From assembly GCA_023301565.1 (NCBI GenBank), contig JALZUO010000007.1, positions 1 to 48,398 of the forward strand: a DNA stretch of 48,398 nucleotides, in the 5' to 3' direction. Positions 26,055 to 32,703 of this stretch are shown here, piece by piece (position 1 is the stretch's first letter; the number at the start of each line of letters is the position of its first letter). A program made the translations under genes and the position numbers. The notes beneath the pieces are model-generated. The model was not told the DNA's origin. It saw only the letters and a program-made list of their open reading frames with translations, and searched no databases. This DNA is from Oligoflexales bacterium (lineage in GTDB: Bacteria > Bdellovibrionota_B > Oligoflexia > Oligoflexales > JALZUQ01).

Positions 26055-27389
26055 ATGGAAAAATCTAAGAACTTTTCTTGGCCACGCCTCTGCTTGCTGA
26101 TTCTTGCAGGTGAGATGGTTTTTATGCTGCCTTTTGTTGTGACGCGTATTTTTCGCCCTACATTTTTAGAGGTTTTCGGTCTATCTAACTTTGAACTTGG
26201 TAGAGCTTTTTCTTTGTACGGCGCGATTGGAATGATCTCCTATTTTTTAGGTGGGCCGCTAGCAGACCGCTTTTCAGCACGCCTGTTGATGTCAGTTGCA
26301 CTCATCCTCACAGGGATGGGTGGTTTTTTGATGGCAGCTGTGCCAGACGCACATACTTTGATGCTTCTCTATGGCTACTGGGGTTTTACGAGTGTCCTTT
26401 TGTTCTGGTCTGCTCTGATAAAAGCTACAAGACTACTGGGTGGTAGTGGCAACCAAGGAAAAGCATACGGCGCATTAGATGCTGGACGGGGCTTGCTGGC
26501 AGCGGTCATAGGCAGTGTATTCGTAGCGGTTTTTGCTTGGATGTTGTCTTTGGGTATAGACGATAACGTGAGTTTAAGTTTAAAAACGGCTGCTTTGCAG
26601 TCGATCATCGTTTGTTTTTCTTTTATGGTTATCTTTTCAGGGATTGTCGTAGGGATTTTCTTCAGAACACCTCAAGAGGAGATAAAGCCGGGTAGAGAAC
26701 AAGCCAATGAGCCTGTTTTATCTTTGTCACACAAACTTTTTAGGGTTATGGCAACACCATCAGTCTGGTTTCAGTCGCTTATTATTATGTGTGCCTATGT
26801 CGGTTATAAGTGCACAGATGATTTTTCCTTGTATGCAAAGGATGTGCTTGGAGTAGGAGACGTAGAAGCTGCAAGGCTCGGGACGGTCTCGTTTTGGGTA
26901 AGGCCCTTTGCAGCAATGTTTGCAGGATGGATAGCAGATAAGTTCCGCGTATCTCATATGATTTTACTTTCTTTTTTTGTAGCGATGCTTGGCTCTTATA
27001 TACTGTCTATAGAAGGCCTTGCTTCTTCTGGTGTTGTTTACTTGTCCGTTGTCGTTGCTTTTTCTTGTGTCGGTATCTATGCACTCCGCGGCCTATACTT
27101 TGCGGTTTTTGAAGAAGCAAAAATCCCGGTGGCATTCACAGGGTGCGCAATTGGTTTTGTTTCAGTAGTAGGGTATTCGCCTGATATTTTTATGGGGCCT
27201 TGGATGGGGTGGCTACTCGATAGCAACCCAGGTGCGTTAGGGCATCAGAAGCTTTTTGGAGTTTTGTCTTGGTTTTGCGTTGGCGGAATGCTTGCGACGA
27301 TAGGCTTTCAGTTTTGTAGTGGGACGATACAGGGACCAAAGAATAAAGAGCCTGTGCACACTCCCCCGGAGTTAAAAGTGGTGGGCTAG
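26055..27389 (+). CDS. Major facilitator superfamily transporter
   Basis: A 444-residue protein with about 12 hydrophobic helices in two bundles separated by a polar loop (FRTPQEEIKPGREQANE). The MFS motif A-like GGPLADRFSARLLM follows helix 2, with its equivalent AGWIADKFRVSHM in the second half. AAAGGA precedes ATG 26055. It is tightly linked to the exonuclease gene. The N-terminal arrangement resembles glycerol-3-phosphate/nitrate-type porters only loosely; the substrate is unknown. Confidence 0.92.
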   Translation: MEKSKNFSWPRLCLLILAGEMVFMLPFVVTRIFRPTFLEVFGLSNFELGRAFSLYGAIGMISYFLGGPLADRFSARLLMSVALILTGMGGFLMAAVPDAHTLMLLYGYWGFTSVLLFWSALIKATRLLGGSGNQGKAYGALDAGRGLLAAVIGSVFVAVFAWMLSLGIDDNVSLSLKTAALQSIIVCFSFMVIFSGIVVGIFFRTPQEEIKPGREQANEPVLSLSHKLFRVMATPSVWFQSLIIMCAYVGYKCTDDFSLYAKDVLGVGDVEAARLGTVSFWVRPFAAMFAGWIADKFRVSHMILLSFFVAMLGSYILSIEGLASSGVVYLSVVVAFSCVGIYALRGLYFAVFEEAKIPVAFTGCAIGFVSVVGYSPDIFMGPWMGWLLDSNPGALGHQKLFGVLSWFCVGGMLATIGFQFCSGTIQGPKNKEPVHTPPELKVVG

Positions 27390-27508
27390 GTTTTTTTGAT
27401 TTTGTCTGCTACGCCGATTTGGCGTTTGTTAGGCTCAGCCTTAGGTTTCTTTGTTCTTTTTGAAAAGCTTGGCTTTACTGGGCTTCACATATCTAAAAAA
27501 CTTCTTTG

Positions 27509-27514
27509 TATAAT
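27509..27514 (+). promoter_or_regulatory. Candidate -10 box of the Cys-repeat lipoprotein gene
   Basis: A perfect TATAAT lies about 125 nt upstream of ATG 27640, inside the otherwise featureless 250-nt gap after the MFS gene. The nearest -35-like hexamer (TTCACA, 27484) is at 19 nt, which is long. Confidence 0.35.
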
Positions 27515-27639
27515 ATCGGGCAGTCATTTTGGAGCACTGTTTGCTTGTCAATGTTCAATTAGTTACAAAGAAACAGAGTTAAAAATATGGAGTCAATGGC
27601 AGCTATGCCAAGCTGACGCACTAGAGATTCGGAGTCTTT

Positions 27640-27876
27640 ATGAGAGCAGGGAAGTTTTTGATCGCATCGCTATGCGTTCTTCTTTTAACCTCATGTGGTT
27701 CGGGTGAGGAGGAACGCCTCCTACAGTCGGAAACCTCAAAACTATTGGGGGTTGCACCCAAGATCGTCGTTCAGCAAGAGCAGAGCGGCAGTGATTTTCG
27801 TTCTAGTTCAGAAGGTGTTTTAGAGAATAAGCAGGGGCAAGACCGATTTCTTTACGGTATTTACACGGAGACATAG
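27640..27876 (+). CDS. N-terminal fragment of the Cys-repeat lipoprotein (ends at amber codon)
   Basis: 78 residues with a signal peptide and lipobox LTSC (FLIASLCVLLLTSC); GGAG lies 5 nt before the ATG. The frame stops at TAG 27874-27876, but the same frame continues without further stops to 29262. The residues on both sides of the TAG read as one Ig-like (He_PIG) domain: DRFLYGIYTET, stop, IELVGLPNNASVRW. This is therefore the 5' part of a single 541-codon gene broken by a nonsense codon (CAG to TAG would be enough). Alone, this piece would be a short lipoprotein without a folded domain. Confidence 0.75.
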   Translation: MRAGKFLIASLCVLLLTSCGSGEEERLLQSETSKLLGVAPKIVVQQEQSGSDFRSSSEGVLENKQGQDRFLYGIYTET

Positions 27877-27882
27877 ATTGAG

Positions 27883-29262
27883 TTGGTTGGCTTGCCGAAC
27901 AATGCAAGTGTTCGTTGGTCTACCGGTAAAGAGTCGCTTCCACCGGGGCTTGAGCTAGAAGATTCATCTTCAGGCTCAATTCTTCTTTTTGGTACGCCAA
28001 GGTTTCAAGGGTTTTGGTGTTTTGTATTAACAGCTTCAAGTTTTGACGCGGCACTGGAATCCAAGGACTATAGCCGCGAGATTTGTCTTGTAGCAGAAGA
28101 TAACGACGATTTTTTCTATCCCAAATTTGATGGCAGCAGGTTTCTAGAGCCTGGAATAAAGGGTAAGCCCTATTTAGAACAGGTTCCTGTTTTAAAACAA
28201 TCTGATGGTTTTGGTTTACCGGTTGAGCTCGAAGGCGGATTTTTCGAAGGTTCTATTCCTTTTTGTGTTAGGCTAACGACCAGTCTTTACAAATATGATT
28301 TTTCGCTAAGCGGAACTCCATCCAAGGCCGGTGTATATAGAATTGCTTTAAGTGTTACCGACTCAAGCAATACTAGTACCTATAAGCAGTTTCAGATTGA
28401 AATCATAGATGGTGAAGTCAACTATGATTGTCCGAGTAGTTACTACTTTGATGATACCTTAGGTTACTGTGTTCAAAATAGTGGAGACCCGTGTCCCGCC
28501 GGTACGTATTTCGACGACATTACGGTTTCTTGTCAGTTTCCTGCCGCGCCGAGTGGCATAACTTGTGGGGTAGGGCAGTACTATGACCCAGCTGTTTACT
28601 CATGCGTAGCAACTTGGTCGCCGCGTTGCCCAGTAAATTATGGTTGGGATTTGTTTTACGACCGCTGTGTTCGCAAGAGCTATACCTGCCCAGCCGGAAA
28701 GAAATATGACTACACCACGAAAACTTGCGAGTTTGCTTATAGCAAGCAATGCCGGCTTGGAAGTTATTGGAACCCTATTAAAAAACGTTGCGTTGCAAAA
28801 CAAAGGTCTTGCTCTCAAGGAAAATACTGGAACTCAAGCCAAGGCCGTTGTGTGGAGAATACGCGTGACTGCCGTCCTGGGCAGTTTTATAACCCGTCGT
28901 TGGGTCGGTGTGTTGTAAAACACGGTCAATGCCGCCCGGGGAACAGGTACGATTGGAATCTGCAGCGGTGTGTACGCATAGAAAAACCTCGTTCGTGTCC
29001 TGTCGGCTTTTTCTTTTCTCCTTCACAGCGGAAATGTGTGCGCAACAAGCGTCCTATGCCGATTAAGCCGATCAAGCCACCGATGAGACCACCGATGAGA
29101 CCACCGATGAGACCACCGATGAGACCACCGATGAGACCACCTATGAGACCACCTATGAGACCACCTATGAGACCACCGATGGGGATGGCACCAGCTAAAA
29201 AAAATTCTTTGCAGATACCTGCAGTTCTTTCTAGCAAGCAGTTGCAAAGACTTTCTAACTAG
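27883..29262 (+). CDS. Main part of the Cys-repeat lipoprotein: Ig-like domains, ten C-x12-C modules, PPMR repeat
   Basis: 459 codons in frame with the lipoprotein fragment upstream; the TTG at 27883 is only the first possible codon after the amber stop and has no ribosome site. In order: two putative Ig (He_PIG-like) domains (SLPPGLELED...GTPRFQGFW and SLSGTPSKAGVYRIALSVTD); ten tandem modules of about 20 residues, each C-x2-[GN]-x2-[YFW]...C with exactly 12 residues between cysteines (DNA 28429-29040); eight PPMR units; and a short tail. The cysteine modules suggest disulfide-bonded extracellular repeats. No enzyme motif is visible. Probably a surface or periplasmic structural or adhesive protein. 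Confidence 0.75.
   Translation: MVGLPNNASVRWSTGKESLPPGLELEDSSSGSILLFGTPRFQGFWCFVLTASSFDAALESKDYSREICLVAEDNDDFFYPKFDGSRFLEPGIKGKPYLEQVPVLKQSDGFGLPVELEGGFFEGSIPFCVRLTTSLYKYDFSLSGTPSKAGVYRIALSVTDSSNTSTYKQFQIEIIDGEVNYDCPSSYYFDDTLGYCVQNSGDPCPAGTYFDDITVSCQFPAAPSGITCGVGQYYDPAVYSCVATWSPRCPVNYGWDLFYDRCVRKSYTCPAGKKYDYTTKTCEFAYSKQCRLGSYWNPIKKRCVAKQRSCSQGKYWNSSQGRCVENTRDCRPGQFYNPSLGRCVVKHGQCRPGNRYDWNLQRCVRIEKPRSCPVGFFFSPSQRKCVRNKRPMPIKPIKPPMRPPMRPPMRPPMRPPMRPPMRPPMRPPMRPPMGMAPAKKNSLQIPAVLSSKQLQRLSN
29077..29184 (+). repeat. 12-bp tandem repeat encoding PPMR
   Basis: Eight consecutive 12-bp units CCACC[GT]ATGAGA (five with CCG, then three with CCT), followed by a ninth degenerate unit CCACCGATGGGG. The unit keeps frame, so copy-number change lengthens a Pro/Met/Arg stalk without truncation. 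The near identity suggests recent expansion. Confidence 0.95.
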
Positions 29263-29285
29263 GGAATAGACAAGATTTGTTATTC

Positions 29286-29317
29286 AGACCATAGCTTCGG
29301 TTGTGGTCTTGTTTTTT
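29286..29317 (+). terminator. Rho-independent terminator after the Cys-repeat lipoprotein gene
   Basis: AGACCA and TGGTCT pair around a CTTCGG tetraloop and are followed by TTGTTTTTT, 23 nt after the stop at 29262. Confidence 0.85.
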
Positions 29318-29503
29318 GATTTTAATGCTACTACCAACCTCCAATTGCCTGGACTTAATCTTTGTAAATAGACATATTTACGTAAAAAAGTTTTTTTTCT
29401 TTGGGGCTCTTGCGGTTCGCCAGGTATAGAATCCGAACTTCAAACCTGCTAAAATATGGGATAATAGTATCCGGTATTTTTAGAAAATTTAGGGAGGGAC
29501 GTC

Positions 29504-31087
29504 ATGCGTCTTTTAGGGATTACGATGATTTTGGCTATGGCGTTTAGCAGCTGTTCCAAACTAAAAGTAGAAGAAGGCATAGAGGGGGAAGATAACATTC
29601 CTGCACTGGTCCTGGGTAAAGTCGAATTTAAAGGCGGCGCAACGATCGGTGATGGAGACACATTTAGTGACTCTGTTACAGTTTTTCCTGGTGAGGATGT
29701 TAAGATTAGCTGTGAGACAGTTAACGCTACAAACGGAAAAATAACGTTTGCCTCTGACACTGGTTTTACACCAGCGGTAGTGGACCTCAAGGCGATGGAT
29801 TTTCCAGATTGTACTCGCACAAATATTGATACGACAGGCTGGGTTCCGGGAACTTACACTGCGACAATAGACATTGCAGATGCCCAGGGCAAAACCGCTA
29901 CCAATACGTTTGCTATTATTGTGCAGCCAAGGGTTATTATCCAAAATGTTGTTGTGACCAATGCTACAGCTGCTTTGGATCTTTATTACCCTCACGGTGT
30001 AGGCAATGGAACACTTACTATAAACGGCGCCATTATTTCTGGTTTCCCAAGGGATTTTGATCAAAACGGTCCTTTTACGCACAGGGTTCCATCTATATCA
30101 GTTAACAATATAAATACGGCTCAGTTTGTTGCGGGAGTTACAATGAATCGCATCACTGGTCCAGACGATACGTATGTGCTTTCCAATCAAGCTCCAAGAT
30201 TTACTATAACAAACCCAAGTACGGCAAGCCGAACTATAACTGGTTGTAGGGCGATTGGCGAAGCTGATTTTACTTCTGGAGAGGAAGTTATTTTTACTGG
30301 TGGTCATCCGGATCCTCGATGGGCTTGGGATGGTGACACGCTTGAGCAATTCTTGAATAGTTCTGCAAGCGCGGTTATCTCTTCTAGGCAGGCTGAAAGT
30401 TACACAATCAAAGGGCTCTGGAAAACTACCAGCGGTGACGATGACTTTTGGGGATTGGTGTTTGGCTATAAAGATGCATCTGAATTTAAGTACTTTGACT
30501 TTAAAAAAGGAATGCAAGGTCTTGCTTATCAAGGTGTTAGGATTCGTGATGTAAATTTAGGTTCAATTAAAAGGGTTAACGATGCGAGCTTTTGGAGTCA
30601 GGAAGGCGGACAAGGCGTAAGCACATTAGTTGAAAATCGTTCTTTTACGTGGATAGCAAATCAAAACTATGCATTTCAAATAGACGTGGAGCCGAACCGT
30701 GTAAAGGTCGAAGTGCGAGACGGTTCTTCGATTTTGTCTATTCAACCATTGATTGCTGAGATCGAAGCTACGGGATTATCAACAGCAGGGAAATGGGGTT
30801 TCTACTCTTTCTCTCAGGCAAACAATATATTTTCTACTTTGACTGCGTGTGGTTATGGTGGCGCTCAGCCTTATAGGTACACTGCGGCTGCTACTGACGC
30901 TGACGGTGATCAGCTACACTACTTGAAGACTGCGGGTCCAGCAGGCTTGTCTGTGAACTCAAGCAATGGTGAGATCACATGGAACACGCCTATTCTAGGT
31001 ACCCACCCTGTGACAATTTTGGTTTCAGATAGTCGTGGTGGTTTAGCTACTTTTTCGACATCTCTTATTGTAAACGCACCATTTTAA
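29504..31087 (+). CDS. Lipoprotein with TSP-C-like and Ig/cadherin-like domains
   Basis: A 527-residue protein with lipobox FSSC (Cys17) and a good GGGAGG ribosome site. After an acidic linker comes a beta-sandwich (VFPGEDVKISCETVNA...GTYTATIDIADAQGKTATNTF). The central part (WDGDTLEQFLNSS...DDDFWGLVFGYKDASEFKYFDFKKG...NRVKVEVRDG) resembles the thrombospondin C-terminal lectin-like domain. The last ~90 residues (ATDADGDQLHYLKTAGPAGLSVNSSNGEITWNTP) are a putative Ig/cadherin-like repeat. Adhesion or glycan binding at the cell surface is inferred. It lies between other secreted proteins and ends in a terminator. Confidence 0.85.
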   Translation: MRLLGITMILAMAFSSCSKLKVEEGIEGEDNIPALVLGKVEFKGGATIGDGDTFSDSVTVFPGEDVKISCETVNATNGKITFASDTGFTPAVVDLKAMDFPDCTRTNIDTTGWVPGTYTATIDIADAQGKTATNTFAIIVQPRVIIQNVVVTNATAALDLYYPHGVGNGTLTINGAIISGFPRDFDQNGPFTHRVPSISVNNINTAQFVAGVTMNRITGPDDTYVLSNQAPRFTITNPSTASRTITGCRAIGEADFTSGEEVIFTGGHPDPRWAWDGDTLEQFLNSSASAVISSRQAESYTIKGLWKTTSGDDDFWGLVFGYKDASEFKYFDFKKGMQGLAYQGVRIRDVNLGSIKRVNDASFWSQEGGQGVSTLVENRSFTWIANQNYAFQIDVEPNRVKVEVRDGSSILSIQPLIAEIEATGLSTAGKWGFYSFSQANNIFSTLTACGYGGAQPYRYTAAATDADGDQLHYLKTAGPAGLSVNSSNGEITWNTPILGTHPVTILVSDSRGGLATFSTSLIVNAPF

Positions 31088-31117
31088 AGGCTGCTAGCCT
31101 GTTTGCTTAGAAAACAC

Positions 31118-31152
31118 AAAGGGGTTCGACATGTACGAGCCCCTTTTTTTTA
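31118..31152 (+). terminator. Rho-independent terminator after the TSP-C-like lipoprotein
   Basis: AAAGGGGTTCG and CGAGCCCCTTT pair with one bulged base, followed by TTTTTTTT, about 30 nt after the stop at 31087. Confidence 0.85.
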
Positions 31153-31166
31153 ATTTAAACTTGTTT

Positions 31167-31549
31167 TCACTTTGTATATTGGACCTTGAATGTAAGCAAG
31201 TCAGTTGGGGCTGCAACAGAGCTCACATTCCGAGCATTTAAAAGCTCTCTCACAACAAATACAATCTTTCCATCGATGTGTTGATACAATGGTGAATCTC
31301 TGCCTCTATTCGTGGTTGATACTATTTCTCCAGTTGTATCTCAAGCGGTTACGGTCAATACGCGCGTGTTTCCAGGGAAAATAACCGCGTAGAGTGAATG
31401 CGGCTGCTGCGGAGCACCCTGTACATATATTGCAATGTGGTGCAAAAGCTAGAGAGATAAGGGGGTGTAGGTAGTAAGTGTGGAGCAAGCTCGCCTTGGG
31501 TCGCGTCGAGAAGATAGTTTTTTCGGTAAAAGAGCGTGTTTGTAGACCA
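31167..31549 (-). pseudogene. Remnant of a beta-rich secreted-type protein gene
   Basis: The minus strand carries a protein-like reading that ends at TGA 31167 and is interrupted by one in-frame TGA (31341-31343). Before the TGA it reads IYVQGAPQQPHSLYAVIFPG, then VLTVTA; after it come DTTGEIVSTTNRGRDSP and KIVFVVRELLNARNV. Its 5' part (LLDATQGELAPHLLPTPPYLSSF) is in another frame and joins if one T is restored in the T4 tract at 31443-31446. No start codon was found. The alternating hydrophobic pattern suggests a real but decayed beta-rich domain. The 488 nt between the terminator and 31641 hold nothing else I can support. Confidence 0.45.
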
Positions 31550-31640
31550 TTATTACGTGTCAAAATGGCTAGAAGCTCTTCTTTTAAGTTTGAAAAAGTT
31601 ATAAAAGAAATAATAAACAAAACATACCGGGGAATACCCA

Positions 31641-32660
31641 ATGGGAATTAAACACCAAAACCTAGTTATAGCACTGTTCGTGTTTTCAGGCTTTTCGAGT
31701 TTGATCTTTCAGTCTGTATGGGTACGGGTCCTTTCTTTGGCCGTTGGTTCTACCTCCACAGCTATGAGCCTTGTTCTATCTATTTTCTTTTTCGGGTTGG
31801 CGCTAGGGAGTTATCTTGCTGGAAGGTACTCGAAGAAAATCAAAAATTCTCTATGGGTTTATGGTCTCCTTGAGGGTATTATAGGACTTTATGCGATGGG
31901 ACTGATTTATGTCCTGCTTGGTTTTCATCAGATCCTTGCCTTTTTACCTATGATTGGTCCGTATGCAATAGTCGGAAATATTTCAAAATTTGCACTTGTT
32001 TTTTTACTGTTGGTTTTGCCTACAGTAGGTATGGGCGCTAGCCTTCCTTTGTTGATTCGCCTTTTTGTAGACGACAAGAAACAAACTTTTGGTAAAAAAA
32101 GCAACGGCAGTTTGATTAGCCTACTTTACGGTATCAACACACTGGGTGCTGTTTTAGGAGCTTTTTCTGCAAGCTTTTTCTTCATCCCAGAAGGAGGTCT
32201 GCTGGTAGCAAACCATCTTGCTGCATCAACCAATGTTGTAGTGTTGCTTGTAGCGGCTGTTCTTACGATAAAATTTCCTTCTGCATATCAGGTTAAAAAC
32301 ATAGAACGTTCAACCTCTGTTGGTTTTTATTTTAGAAAGCTTACGCACAAACAGTGGGCTCTGTTGTCTGTTTGCCTAATGTCAGGGTTTGCATCTATTG
32401 GTGCAGAGGTGGTTTGGAACAAATACCTTGGAATATTTTTTGGAACCAATACCTATGGGCTTGGCATTATCCTATCGATCTTTTTACTCGGAATTTCAGC
32501 TGGGTCCCTACTTTTATCATGGCAGTACCACCGCATTAGAAACAAAGAGATGCTTCAGATCAACCTTCTTCTTGTCTCGGTAGCTATGCTTCTGGTGACT
32601 AGTTACCTGTTAAATTTGGCCCCTGTAGTTTCGGGGGGTAACTTCGTTTTATCTAGGTGA
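31641..32660 (+). CDS. N-terminal fragment of membrane-fused spermidine-synthase-like protein (frameshifted)
   Basis: 339 residues with about eight to nine transmembrane helices (FVFSGFSSLIFQSVWVRVLS..., FFGLALGSYLAGRYSKK, GMGASLPLLIRLF, YGINTLGAVLGAF). These are typical of the MFS-like membrane part of fused spermidine-synthase proteins. The frame ends early at NFVLSR-stop because the G tract at 32633-32638 has six Gs. With five Gs, translation would continue as PVVSGVTSFYLGDYLNLLVLK into the next frame. One gene of about 1028 codons is therefore split. Confidence 0.85.
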   Translation: MGIKHQNLVIALFVFSGFSSLIFQSVWVRVLSLAVGSTSTAMSLVLSIFFFGLALGSYLAGRYSKKIKNSLWVYGLLEGIIGLYAMGLIYVLLGFHQILAFLPMIGPYAIVGNISKFALVFLLLVLPTVGMGASLPLLIRLFVDDKKQTFGKKSNGSLISLLYGINTLGAVLGAFSASFFFIPEGGLLVANHLAASTNVVVLLVAAVLTIKFPSAYQVKNIERSTSVGFYFRKLTHKQWALLSVCLMSGFASIGAEVVWNKYLGIFFGTNTYGLGIILSIFLLGISAGSLLLSWQYHRIRNKEMLQINLLLVSVAMLLVTSYLLNLAPVVSGGNFVLSR

Positions 32661-32703
32661 CTACCTAAACTTATTAGTCCTAAAGTCTGTAGTCACGGCC
32701 CTT

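Noticed and set aside
27396-27707. 103-codon plus-strand frame after the MFS gene
   Set aside because: No ribosome site, atypical composition, and it runs out of frame into the lipoprotein gene at 27640.
29077-29184. CRISPR-like array
   Set aside because: The units are 12 bp, directly adjacent without spacers, and lie in frame inside a coding region.
28926-29237. Minus-strand frame with a striking (GGLI)n repeat
   Set aside because: It is the antisense of the PPMR-coding tandem repeat and has no independent support.
31201-31305. Cys-rich minus-strand frame (seven Cys in its last 22 codons) resembling the metallothionein-like peptide
   Set aside because: No start codon or ribosome site; the cysteines are explained as an out-of-frame reading of the gene remnant.
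31306-31641. A 111-codon minus-strand frame with CNICTGC
   Set aside because: It begins in the promoter/start region of the plus-strand membrane gene, has no ribosome site, and another minus-strand frame in the same DNA reads as a much more protein-like beta-rich sequence.
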